Positions 48,449 through 60,755 of a stretch of 64,000 nucleotides of DNA are shown here, in pieces. The notes below the pieces were generated by a model. The model made no database searches and was not told the DNA's origin. It saw only the letters and a program-made list of their open reading frames with translations. The stretch comes from Numida meleagris (taxonomy: Eukaryota; Chordata; Aves; Galliformes; Numididae), in assembly GCF_002078875.1 (NCBI RefSeq), contig NC_034412.1, positions 79,270,187 to 79,334,186 of the forward strand, given 5' to 3'. The translations under genes and the position numbers were made by a program. Position 1 is the first letter of the stretch, and each line of letters opens with the position of its first letter.

Positions 48449-50274
48449 TATTTTGGCTACCTATCATCAGTATTCATCAATCTTCCAGCAAGTGTGGAAG
48501 CCCTCCTGGTCAGGGACTAGTTTAAGGTAAAAAACGTTGTTAGTGTGAGGTTTTACTTCATTATCAACAGAATGAAAGACACACCATATCTGAATACCTG
48601 AACCTGTCATGCTTCTGAATGTTTATGAACTTCCAGATGTCCATACCAGGGAATTGAACATTTATGATGCATTTATATGATTAATGTACACATTAGTACA
48701 ACTTCAATACAGATAATTCTAGTATACACCAGATGAGGATTTAGCCAACTATCCAAACATGTCTTTAATATAAAGTAATTTTAGAAACTTCTCTTTCTGA
48801 ACATTTGATAGCAAAACTTATTTAGCCTGTGTATCACTCTGCAAATTATTATTTACAATGTGCTTAAGAATACTTTTGTTAGATAGTTATCATATCCTTT
48901 ACTTCCTTACCATTGATCATGTAGGATTCATTTTCAAATAACAGTACTTATATATCATAGCAAAATGATAATAGTTCCACAAGGGTTTTTTTATGATTCA
49001 GCAATCTTTATAACTCTGTGCCTAAGAAGCAGATATAATATTGAGAGAGCATTCAAATTTTCAGTAAATCAATGCTTTCGAATTATTTTGCAGTGAAGAG
49101 ATTAGGAAGCCTACAGAATATTTACAAGAAAGCACATCATGTCTACAGTGGTTCTGGTGTGTGACTGCAACACATGGTTTATAAACTGAAACAGGAATGG
49201 GAGAACAGGTGGTTGCAGCCATTCAAGAACATTGTCAGAATTCACCATAAGAGGAGGGGAAAAAAAAAGGAAAGATTCAATAGCTCAGTTACCTTCTAAG
49301 GAAACTTGTGGACATGATGACAGAGACCACAGCTCTTCACTGCAGCAAGTCTGAGACCCCGTTACTTTGTTACAAACTAACTTCATGGAAAATCCCACCA
49401 CCATTGTCCTCTAGCACTATGCTATTACCTGTCTCAAATTAATTTTTTTTCAGAATTAATACTAACTTGGGAAAATATAATGTTTCCTCATCTTAACTTT
49501 CAAAGAAGATAAGCCTGTGCATAAGAAACAAGAGACAGATATAGTTGGCAGACTTCCTTCAGTTGTCAAACAAAATGTAACTATCAAGCAGTTCTTTAGA
49601 CCCTTAGTAGGTGTTGGCTTGCAATAATATTAACTTTGGTGTAGAGCCTGCTCTTCTTTCAAATCATATTTAAGTCAATTTTCTTCAGCTGCACAAGATC
49701 TGCAACACATCCAAAACAAACCTGCATGCAAGGAACTAACACTCGAACATACCTTCAAAGATCATTCACCATGTACTTTTCTCCAGTTTAAAATCAGTTT
49801 CCATCATTCACTATATTCCCAGTATTGAAAATTGAACATTTCATATATCTTTAATAAAAGTGTCCACAAATTACATGCTTAAATAGTTCAGTAGTTACCC
49901 CTTGGATTACAAAGAATGACCACTTTTGAAAACACAATGTTCATGCACTTTGACAGGGAAATTCAGTCAATAAAATAAGCTCCACTTCAAATACACACAG
50001 ACTTTGCATTTGTTTTATAAATCATCAGCAGATATTGGTCTGACTCTGGGAGCAGTTGAATTCTCACAACCCCAGAGAAGTAGGATGTTGAAGTCATTTG
50101 TGATTTCTTCAATGTATTGGAATTCTGCATTAAAACATTTGCATTCTCCTAAAATTGATCATTCTATTTTTTAATATTCTCAAACCATAAGAATTTAAAA
50201 TAGAATTAACTTGTTCTAAACTATGCTTGCAACCAAATTCTTTTGGCAGTTGTGCACTGAAAAGCTATTTTCAG
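48449..50274. other. Unassigned AT-rich DNA
   Basis: About 1.8 kb, nothing recognised. Confidence 0.5.
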
Positions 50275-50420
50275 GAACATAGGAACTCACATGCTAGATC
50301 AAACCAATGGTCCATCTAGATAGTATATTAAGTGTGCTTATCATCTCTCACAGTTTTGCTCTGAAATACCTGATTCAAACACTTCCTGCTTATTTTTAAT
50401 CATGTAGACAACAATCAAAC
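50275..50420. repeat. Probable ancient amniote interspersed repeat
   Basis: GGAACATAGGAACTCACATG, TAGATCAAACCAATGGTCCA and TCTAGATAGTATATTAAGTG resemble the phrase 'AAGAACATAAGAA...GGTCAGACCAATGGTCCATCTAG' that I associate with old CR1/L3-type 3' ends across amniotes. Assignment is from memory and uncertain. Confidence 0.5.
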
Positions 50421-53400
50421 CGAACCATTAATTTCAGGGAGCAATTTAACATATGCGCTTCAGTGTCTTTCCTATGGATCTCAAAATTGCTGTGCAGTGT
50501 CTAAATGGTATATTTAATACACTTTTACTAAATTGTGCTGTTGCATGCAATCAGAACAAGTACGTTGCCAACAGTGAACCAGATTCTCCCCTAGCAACAC
50601 TCCACAGGAGCCAATGGATTCACTAAGAATAAAAGAGGCTATCTATGCTAGATTAACACTCACTACTTTCTGACTAAAGCAAGTCAGATAAAATTTCAAC
50701 AGTTCATTTACTAAGAGGACACAGTACTGTAGCTGGAAATGTACAGCTTAAGCTTTTTTCTATAATCAATTTTTATTTTAAATCTGATTTGCAGAAAATT
50801 ATCTTATTCTTTGGGGATGTTTGCATATGTAATTAAGTTCAATCAAACTTGATGAAATTTAAGCAGTGTTGAAAGCTAAGCACATGTTTAAGCTCATCCC
50901 TGAATAAGTCCCAAAGATGAAAAGCTGTGTATGCCTTATTAGTATCCAGACTGGATATTTCCCTAATACTATTCCAGGACTTCACACTTTTTAAATACTG
51001 TATTGCTACAGAAGAAAAAAGTCAAAATGAAATTATTACATTTATAGTTTATTTTCTTTTGAAGGTAGTATTTTCTTTTTTGTATCATTTAGAGGATAGC
51101 AATATCTGAAATTAATTTTTCATATCCTATTTGTTTCTAGTCTCTCAGAAATATTTTTAATCTAGTGGTCCAGAACACTGTAGCAGCTTCACTTGGTCTT
51201 TTGCATGTAATGCATATCACATCCAAAAAGACTTAGCAGTTGCTACATGTTTAAACCACTTACATGAAACTCCATATTCAAGGGTTCCCATCTGTTGAAG
51301 GTACAGATGTTCAGTGCATTATAAGGCAGGCTATGATTAAAATCATATTAAATTATATTTTCCATAAATGAATTATTCTCTGCTTGTAAAAATATATCAC
51401 TAAATCTTCTAGTTAATTTCCAGAAATGCAGGGGTTTGGCCATCTAATGAAAATACTCATGAAAACTATAATAAAAAAATAAACACTTAATCCAAAGGAA
51501 GAGCTGTCTCTAACATTAAAAATAACAAGAAATGACATGGAAAGAGAGTGATGTGCTGCCTCTGCAAGTATACTACCAACACTCAACTGAATAGTTTTGA
51601 TATGTTGTGTAAGCACATAAGTATTTTTTTCATTAATATTACTAATCTAGTTTAAACACATGACATATAATCTAGTTTAAACATATGACCCCTGGATTTG
51701 AAACAAAACAAAGAACAGAATTCAACAAATGTCTAATGTAAGTTTAGCATAGAAATTTGAATTTTGCCATACATTATGTCCCTGAAATGTAAAGATGGCT
51801 GCAAGTGTGCCTGAACAATCTAACCATAATTATGTCCCAAAGTGTTTTAGAAGACAAGAAGCAACCTTCCTGCTAGTTATTTAAATGAGCATTTATGAAA
51901 GCCAAACAAAGTACATGACTTAACTACATCCTAGAGAAATGAAAATTCCAGGATAATGCTGTTGAGGACACTCACAATAGTAAGTCTAGGTGAACTAACT
52001 AAATTAAGAGATGTTCTTAATTAAACTAAGAATATCATAAATCAGGAGACCAGAAGACATTCTACTGCGTTTCCATGTGCATGTATGAGTATACAACAGT
52101 ATACAGTGAGGTGAACTCTCTGTCAAGTTACTTTGCATTCTGCTAATATTGGGAGTTTGCTTAGTAACTTGGTTGTTTTTTTTAATTGAATTCTTCTATT
52201 TGTTCATGAACAGTCTTAAATAAATCCTTGTGGAAAGCACTGTTTGATAATGGATCATCTTGTTCAGTACCACTTTATTTTAATTACACTGAAGAAGAAC
52301 TTGTTAGAAGTAGTCTGTAGCTGCTTAAGCTTTAAATGTCAAGCAGGGTCGGGGAGGGGAGTGGTGTTTAGTTAATGTAAAAGACTGTTTCCTAAGTAGA
52401 ATTAAAGAGCATAATTTGTCAGATAGACTATTAAAGTAATATAGAGTGTCCTTTTCTGTTCACAGTCTACTAAGGGGAAAAAAAAACAACCTCAATTACC
52501 AATTAAATTTCTGGAGAGTATAACAAGTCTCTAAATATATTTTGTAAGAGAGTGAAAACTTACTTTATGACCTGCATTGCACCCCCATAGGGGAAGAAAA
52601 TGGAAAACAAAAAGAGAGGAAATTACTTGTAACAATAAAAAGTAAGAAGTGTATTACAGTTAAAGAGTTGTACATAAGTTTAACTGAATTTGATTTTCTA
52701 AGTTTGGCTATTTGATTGCAGTGTTTAAAAGGAAATAACTTTTAATTCATGGTAAAGAAATGACATACCTCAAAACCTCACTGAATAAGAATTGTTAGTC
52801 ATTCCAGTACATTTTTATCCTTTTCCCTTAATTAGAACCATAAAGCTGTGCAGAAAGTTTAATTATGAGCAACAATGTTAACAAAGATTCATTACAAACA
52901 CCTTTAGCCCTAGGATCTGAACATGCTTTAGAATGGGAGGTACTACTTTCCAATATGTAGCTGGACTAGGAATAAAAACCTGATTCCCAAGTCTTCTTAG
53001 AATGATGCTTCATTCCATCTTTCTTCCCAGCTGCTAAATAAAAAGGAATATGACCGGAATATTGACTCAAAACTAAAAGTACATTAAATTCAAAACTTCA
53101 CTTTCCATTTCAATGCACCTTTGCAGAGTGGAAAATCAGGGTTCCCATACTACTTTCCAGGATTTCACAGATGGAAATGTGCCTGAGACGTGCAGCATAT
53201 GTTTAACAAGTCTGATTTATCCAAAATGTATCTCAGCCACTGCACATACTACTTTTCAATTGATCTGTCCATATAACCTCAGGCATGGACAAAGGTTGCC
53301 TGAATGACTTCAGGCTGTTCAGGTATCCCAAGACAAGTACTTAGTTCACAAATGTTGGCTGGATAATATTTCTAAAAGGGAAAAAGGAATAAATATGAAT

Positions 53401-55737
53401 AAACACAGATATGAAACAGTATGAAATATGGCCATATTCACTGGGAGTTCAATGCATGATTTTAATTACCAAACCTCAAAATCCACTTCTCAGAAGCTGG
53501 AGAGAGGTAGGAATGTATATATTTCAGCCTTTATTGTGCTAATGATGTTCCCTAGCACTATTCTCCCAGCCTCATATGGCCACAAAGGAGGCACACACCT
53601 TAACTTCGGCACGGCTTAAAAAATCTCCAACAGTAATTTTAATTAAGTTTTAATGAAAACTAACACAAAAAATCCAAAAAGAGGAGAGACCTCACACTTT
53701 ATTTGGAGTAATACTCATATGTCTAATACTTCCCAGCGATTGATGGGGACTTTTGTAAAGTCCTCAGACATTCCTTTCAATCCCTGACCAGGCACATAAC
53801 AGAGACATCAACATATCTCCTCCTTCAGCCTCTTCATCTGCATCTTGGATTGTCTTTATCAAAGGGAAAAAGCCATGTAAGGTCTGTTGGGTATGTTAAA
53901 ACTTCTCTTCTTTGCTGATTCATAGAAAATTGAGCACCTTCCCTCTGTTATGTCTTTTTACAAATCTCCAAATGGGTTTCTTCGTTTAGGAGACTGTAAG
54001 AAGTATTTTTCTCTACTGAACCATTATAAAGTGTGACAAAAAAACCTGGGTAGGAAAAAATCACTAGCTGGGGTGTGTCTCATTAGTCTCAAGCTTGGAT
54101 CTCCAGATGTATGTAACAAACTGTGCCTCTGTGTTCTTATTTGCATGAATTAAGAATATTTTACCTCATTGAGTTTAACAGCAACATAACATTGGAAAAG
54201 AATGGTCAAGTGGTATTGTTCTAAAATGTTCTTTCAAAGAAAAGACATGTTTCTGTCAATTAATTGCTTTGGCAAAAACAAGCCAAAATGGCTTAACAAA
54301 CATATTTGTTAAAACCAGTAGGCTTAAGCAACCATTAAAAAAAGAAAAAGACCAAGAGTCACAGCTTAGCTGTGAAGTAGGTCTTTGAAGTTAACTGTGT
54401 CAAGTTTCCCTGTTAAAATTTCCAATCTGTTAAGGAAACATACTAAAAATGTTGCACCTAACTTTAACACAGATTTCTAGTAAAGGTTTTCTCCTAAAAG
54501 TGTGGCATGGAATATTTTAGTTTAACTGAAACTTTGCAAACTCTGCAGAGCTCAATTTGGCATCACATTTTTTTGCACAGCTCTGCTACTAGTGGAGCAC
54601 AGTACTCACATTCTCTTTCTAAGCTCAACATAGAAAATTTCTTTTAATGGAATAGTCTTTTTTGATGGTTTTCTGAAAAATGTAATCCTTACAGCTTTGG
54701 TAATAAGGAATGCCTACAAGTAAAATCCCTGAAATGATCATCACAAACATATTTTAAGAGTGTCCAACTACTCTGGTAATTCTCTCATCAATTTTGGTAA
54801 ATGTTCACTTTAGAACATAACATATTGTATAATTATGCAGTCAGAAATATGAGTGTATTGATTTGTGCAAGGATCTGAAATGGTGTCCTTAACCAGTTTG
54901 CAGGTCCATCACTGAAGAAGCTCCTTTTGATTTTCTTGCTGTTTCTTACTGTTTGCACATATGTCAATTTTTAAATCTTCCAGACATATTTAGAATTTTT
55001 AAAAATACTTAGTTTTGCCCAGAAACATATTATCAGTTTCTGGATATATATACGTTTAGTTTTTTTTTCTCATAGCTTAATCTTTAGCTGAAAATTTTAA
55101 TCATTTTAGAGAAAAATCACTGTGAAAGAAGATTTTGTGAGAAAAAAATATAATAATTGTAAGAAAATTAAAATAATAATGTTCCATTTATATATGTAAC
55201 AGAAATCTCATAATGTCATCCTACTTAACTATCATCCAACTCCCTGATGTCCACAACTTTTACTCATAAACTCAAACATAAATGTGTACTAGATGTAATC
55301 ATCTCAATTACAGCCAAAGTGGCATTTGTAGGCTTTCCTTCTCTGTCTGCTGCTGTTCAAGCAGATTCAGATGTAGATGTACTCCAACTTTCAGCCACAA
55401 AGCCAGATTGCCATGTCTCAGTTCTAGCTACAGTTCAGCTGCTGCATAGCAACATTTTCTGTCTTCTGTTTTTCTGCAACATTTTCTGTCTTCTGTTTTT
55501 CTGCAACATTAAGGAATTTTATGGTGATGAGCTCTGTGAGTAGGAAACATGAAATACAAGACTTCTGGACAGAGTTTCAGGTGCCCTACATGGAGCATGT
55601 CACCCACTTTGGGTTCACGACTCAAAGATCACCTTACTTGTTATGTAATATAAATCTCTTTCCACTCAATATGAGTAAAAAAGTCGTTTATAAGCTCCTT
55701 ACACACACTGCTTTTACTATTTGGAGCCAAAAAGAGA
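50421..55737. other. Unassigned AT-rich DNA
   Basis: About 5.3 kb. Two small duplications: 51643-51664 with 51668-51689 (22 bp, one mismatch) and 55451-55504 (listed). No gene recognised. Confidence 0.5.
55451..55504. repeat. 27-bp perfect tandem duplication
   Basis: Units 55451-55477 and 55478-55504 are identical and a third begins at 55505 (AACATT). The unit is 9 codons long, so the chance frame 55247-55543 stays open through it. Confidence 0.95.
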
Positions 55738-56205
55738 CGATTTCCCAGCATAATCTCTTAAAAACTCCTGAAAAGGGAAAAGGGGAAAAGGGTAAGGAGA
55801 GTACCACGTCTACTCCTCTCCCGAAAAACCTGCAGGTACAGTGGCTCTACCATTTCCTTGGGCAACCTGTTCCAAAGCAGCACCACTCTTCCTGAGAAGA
55901 AATTTTTCCTAATATTAAACTTGAACATCCCCTTGCACAACTTAAATCCATTACCTCTTGTCCTGTCACTGTTAAATGGGAAAAGAGGCCAATCTCCACT
56001 CACCACAACCTTCTTTCAGGAAGTTGTAGAGAAAGATAAGGTCTCCCCTGAGCCTCTTTTTCTCCAGAATAAACAATGCCAGTTACCCTCAGCCACTCCT
56101 CACAGGACTTGTGCTCAAGACCCTTTATCAGCTTTGCTGACCTTCTCCAAAGACACTCCAGGGCCTCGGTGCCTTTCTTGGAGTGAGAGACCCATCTGTA
56201 CAAGA
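55738..56205 (-). mobile_element. CR1 LINE fragment with a foreign insert
   Basis: The + strand shows CTTGGGCAACCTGTTCCAAA, GAGAAGAAATTTTTCCTAAT, CCATTACCTCTTGTCCTGTC and AAGGTCTCCCCTGAGCCTC, the backwards CR1 ORF2 end. The 3' tail is missing. Left of 55815 the match appears to continue as CTCTTAAAAACTCCTG after an insert of about 45 bp that includes the LTR-identical 31-mer at 55770-55800; the left part (55738-55770) is less certain. The remnant frame 55758-56006 is broken. Confidence 0.82.
55770..55800. repeat. 31-bp match to the G-rich block of LTR family 1
   Basis: Identical over 31 bp to the reverse complement of 108-138 in LTR copy 1, including the non-repetitive end GGGTAAGGAGA. Sequence on either side is not LTR. 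Confidence 0.8.
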
Positions 56206-56804
56206 TTAATGAAGAGCTTCAATGCAGGCAAAACACAAGAAGAAAGATGCAGAATTAGCCGCAACAAAATAAATAAAAATTAAATTAAAAACCTCTCTAG
56301 AAACAATGCAAGGATCTAGACTTCTCTGCAGTGATTAAAAGGACCTGACAAATCTAGTTCAACTACAGATTTGAGTATTGAGAGTAGATGCAAAGTAAAT
56401 CAAATTCATCCATTAGTAATACAATGGCTGACATGGTGCATTTGTACTTAAGAATCTCATAGTAAGAGAAAATAACAATTGGTTTCATTGTGAGGATTCC
56501 CTCTCCCATCTGTTCTAGTCTGCTACTACTGGGGGAACAAAAATATGCCCATAGTTAGCAAGACTTTATGTTGAACGGTATGTGCTTCCTCAGTCGACAA
56601 CACAGGCTGGGGACTGGTGAAAATCTAAACAATTACAAAACCAGCTATGTCTTCCCTATTCCAGATGAACAGAATATGACATTCACTTGGTCCAAAACCA
56701 TACGTTATTTTGCTTACAAACTTCTTAGCACTTGCAAAGAAAAGATGGAGAGTAATTTACTATTTATAAGCATGAAGAAGGATCACAATTATGTAAAAAA
56801 AACC
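56206..56804. other. Unassigned DNA
   Basis: About 600 bp, nothing recognised. Confidence 0.5.
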
Positions 56805-56810
56805 ATACTC
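56805..56810. repeat. Target-site duplication ATACTC of LTR B
   Basis: Perfect 6-bp copy directly before LTR B; its partner is 57210-57215. Confidence 0.9.
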
Positions 56811-57068
56811 TGTTGTAGTAGGCGTGTCACAGATCTCGGTCTGTAACGCGGAAAGGCCCTTCCCCATATGCTTGTTATTGGTTCACCTACATACTTGAAC
56901 CTGTGTCGTAGACACAGGGGGCCGTGCTTCTTTGTTTTCATAACAAGGGGCACAACAACTCCGTGTATGGCCTTTCGGAAGTGACAGGTCAGAAGCGGGA
57001 GATTCAATATGATTGGCCAGAAGCCCGCGTGAGCTTCTGGAACAGTCTAGTAAAAAGATAAGAAATAC

Positions 57069-57074
57069 TATATA
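57069..57074 (+). promoter_or_regulatory. TATA box of LTR B
   Basis: CTATATAG, same sequence and spacing as in LTR A. Confidence 0.7.
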
Positions 57075-57091
57075 GTTCTGTAGCTTTTGCC

Positions 57092-57097
57092 AATAAA
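57092..57097 (+). terminator. Polyadenylation signal of LTR B
   Basis: AATAAA within CCAATAAACGCC. Confidence 0.75.
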
Positions 57098-57215
57098 CGC
57101 CATTTTGCTGCATATCATATTGATGCTGTGTGTGGTATTTGGCCAGGACCGGGTTTAGGTTCTCTACGTGCAAGAATAATACTAAAAGGGTCGCCGGAGT
57201 TCGGTAACAATACTC

Positions 57216-60200
57216 TGTACTTTCTGCTGGCTATTTTGAGGTTAATTCCTATTGCTATCTGCAAGAGTAACCAGTTGAATTCTTGGATTATTCTTTTTTC
57301 TCCATTTACTCTTTTGTGACAGAATTGCAATGGTTTTATTTCACATGTAGACTTTGTCTCAAAAAATACAATGATGCAAAATAGTGTACTTTAAAATATC
57401 TTTGTGAAAGAGAAGTTCGGGCGTCAGTACTTTCCCACAAATATGAAAACAATCCAGTTATTGAACAGTCCATTTAAGCTGTATTAATGCCCCTATGAAT
57501 TCCTTAGCAAACTATTTTTATAGCTCAGAACTATATTAGATTATGAGAACAAGATATATAAACACCATGGCACAGGAAAAGAGTGTGCTTCTTGACCTAA
57601 AGAAAGTATAATATGCTTTGCAAAGATGGTTATTTCAAGCAGCAATAGGCCTGCATGCACTATATGGAAATGAATTTTATTTCAGTACATCACATTACAA
57701 ATCCCAATCCCAACCTTGTCATTACAATTTGTCATACAGTTATGTGTGGGTCCTATCTCCCTAAAGATTCCATCTTTCTTTTGCTGCCTCTGGCTGTCAT
57801 CTGGAAGGAAGTTCTCTATCAGAATGCAAAAGACTTGCCAAACCCAGAAGTTAACAACCATAGCGATAGCTGTTATTTATGCATTCTACTTCCCAAAACC
57901 TCTGAAACATCACTGACATCTGCAAATTCAGAAAGGCATATGCCTAAGTATGTGCTAACAGTAGCCTACTGGCGGCAGCGTGATAATGGATTTCGGACCT
58001 TTTTACCTCAAGGATAAGACTTTTCCAGACTTTTTAGGTGTTTTTTGGCTGACTTTTGCAATAGTTTTCTTCAAAATTAATTCGATGATAATGTACCTAC
58101 TCCTAAAAAAGAATTTAAGTTACAGGAGACCATGGCAACATTGTTCACTGTCTCTACAGAAAACTTAAAGGTGGTGTAAACAGGGAGACTGACAGACACT
58201 CTAATTCTAATCTGGTTTTTAATAATTAGGACAGGGATGTAGTGAAACTAAACTAGATTTGAAGATGTAGATTGTTCTGACTGCTCCATTTTCTGATGTC
58301 TTCCTTTCTGCATGATATTATAAGAGACAAAATGTTCATATATGATGTGAGATCTTTCAGGTTGAATGCATAATTCATCTACACATTCCCTCTTTCAGAA
58401 ACTATTGTTTTGAAGAACAATCTTGTTCAAGTATTTTCTAAAAATCTTTCTCAAATGATCTGCTGTGTTTCAGGGTTAACCCTCAAAATACTCTGCCATT
58501 CGTATTCCACACAGCAAACAAATGACTGCTGCTCATTTATGATTCCTGCCAAATCACTACACTGCTCAGACTGAGACTAGCTCAAGACCCTAATTCGGTG
58601 ACAGCTGCTGGGCATGCTATTCTGTAAACTGAATAGCCAAAAAATGTTCTATCAACTAACAGCACACAGTCTTCTGAGATCTTATTTGAATATAGGTGGT
58701 GATGGCTCATTTCCTTGTAACCTACATGTACTTCACAATATGCTAAGTTTGTGCTACTGAAATCATTATAGATGCTTGCAGTTCTTTAAATTAAGTTCAT
58801 ATAAATTCTTGCAGGATCAGGCTTAAAGTTTAGGATTAAGTAGTCAAATGAAGGTGTGAGTTCTTTTGTAACCACTTCACATCAGATCAGTTAAAACAGT
58901 AAAAAAAAATGAGACTAAACAATGATTAAGTTAGGAAATCAGAATTCGCGTATGCTGGAGACAGTGAGTTAGAACAGATCCTAAAGGTAACAAGAGCAAG
59001 TATGTCACAACAGCAACAAAAACAGGCTTTTCATCAGCTGATGAATATTTGGATCAGAATTAATTACGTTTCTTACCTCCACTACTTTGGCTGGAAGTCT
59101 GCTCCACACTCCACAGCCTTACAGCATACATTCTTTTGTCATTACAGCACTATTTTTCTTTTACTTTTTTTTTAAGCTAAGTATCTCCTATCATTCTTTG
59201 TTGTTGAAAGCGTAGAGAATTTACAAGGAACATTCACTAGCTCTTAGCCCTTATTCTGTAGACTACAAATAACTGTTTTAGCCTCATACTGCAAATTCAG
59301 TATTTTCTATTGATTCTGATATCCTTGTCTTCCCTGCTCCAAATTCACATCAGAAAATACGTGAACTATATACAACAGTGCTTTTTATACATACATAGCA
59401 TCAGGTTCTTAATATAATAGCCATACTGGTATTTTGTGTCTAAACATGCACTAGTAGCTTGAATCAACTTCTTTCAGAGAGAGAAATCAGAATATCGGGA
59501 TATCTTAACAAAAGTTTTGTACGTGATCAGTGAGATCAATGATACATTTCAAATAGAACTGCCTGACTGTATTGTCAAGTCTGGCCACAAGGAAGCAGGT
59601 GGAAGAGAAGACTCATACCATTTCTACACCATGTGTTAAACCTTAGAGCACCTAGAAAACCCATAGTTCTTGTCTCCTTTCCTGAACAGAAGTGCAGTTT
59701 GTAACCTCCTCCAATATTCTGCCTCCTGTGGGACATTATTCAATGCCTTTTGTATTGCCGCAAGTATGTTACTGTTGGTTTTCAGTGGGATTCTCAACAA
59801 CCATCCAGGGTAGAGAGTAAGATGTTTTTTGAATTTTTTTAAACAAGGCAAGTTCTGAAACAGTAACATCAAACTTCTCTTCCTGTAATTGAGTTATGCT
59901 GATTTGTGAGGGGAAGAGTTAGTGTATAAGCAGGTATATGGCCCCCTGTGAAGTGGCAGGTGAATACCAGAGCGACTGAGAATTAGATATTGTCCTACAA
60001 AGTGTTTGGCAGCAACAAAAGAAAACTAACTGCAAAAGCAGATTTGACAGACTTAAAAAGCAAAGTACTTGAAGTATATTGTGTCTAGGCTACTTCTTTC
60101 ATGCACATTTAAATTATCTATGAACTCCAGTAGAGCCCCTGCAGGGGGCTGGTAGGTTTCACAGCCAGTGCTCAAGACCTGCTTTAATACTACAAACAGG

Positions 60201-60498
60201 AACTAGAGTAGACATGAATATAGGGTTTTCAACCATATATAAAAAACTGTCATCCTTTCCTACAGCAGGAAGTGAGCCATCTTGCCCCCTCCTGACTCCC
60301 TCTCTGTGGTTAAAAGAGGGAGGCACAAGTCAGAACTGGAAGCTCACCTAGGAGCTGTGAGCTGCCCTCTGGAGATGAGTTTTCCTCTCCATCGTCTTCA
60401 CTAACCTCTTGGATTAGATGCCTGTAACTATCCCTGTAACTATCTCACCAATGAGTGAGAAAAAGTCTCACACATGCCTCACAGAAGTGTACTTTGAG
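57216..60498. other. Unassigned DNA
   Basis: About 3.3 kb, AT-rich up to about 59900. The part 59930-60480 is richer in G and C, contains TATATAAAAAA at 60235-60245 and a small TGTAACTATC duplication near 60423-60442, but no gene or repeat I can name. Confidence 0.45.
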
Positions 60499-60755
60499 AA
60501 TCATAGAATCATTAAGGTTGGAAAATATCACTAAGATCATCTAGTCCAACCATCAGCCCATCATTAAACCATGTCCCTCAGTGATACACCTATTCTTTTC
60601 TTGAACACCTCCAGGGATAGTGACACCAATATCTCCATGGACAGCCTGTTCCAATTCCCCACTACTCTTTCTGAGAAGAAATTTTTTCTTAATGTCCAAC
60701 CTGAACTTCCCCTGGCACAACTTAAGTCCATTACTTCTCATCCTATCAAACCTTC
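60499..60755 (-). mobile_element. CR1 LINE, 3' end fragment
   Basis: Inverted tail AATCATAGAATCATTAAGG, the 3' UTR (AAGATCATCTAGTCCAACCA, AACCATGTCCCTCAGTGA) and the ORF2 end (GACAGCCTGTTCCAATTCCC, CTTCCCCTGGCACAACTTAA). About 257 bp of a 5'-truncated copy, moderately diverged. Confidence 0.92.

Larger units (their letters stand above)
56811..57209 (+). mobile_element. Alpharetrovirus-like solo LTR B (family 2)
   Basis: 399 bp from TGTTGTAGTAGG to TTCGGTAACA, with a perfect 6-bp target duplication (ATACTC), the size typical of alpharetroviruses. U3 has an inverted CCAAT (GATTGGCC), TATATA at 57069-57074 and AATAAA at 57092-57097, then CGCCATTTTG opening R. The internal viral genes have been lost by LTR-LTR recombination (inference from one LTR with intact flanking duplication). 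U3/R matches LTR A at 42035; U5 is unrelated to that of A. The polyadenylation signal and promoter look intact, so it could still act on neighbouring DNA. Confidence 0.92.

Noticed and set aside
42035..57209. LTRs A and B as the two ends of one 15-kb provirus
   Set aside because: Each has its own different flanking duplication, their U5 regions differ, and the DNA between holds CR1 copies and no viral genes.
57655..58017. 120-codon + frame
   Set aside because: Composition and content look random; no start context, domain or splice support.
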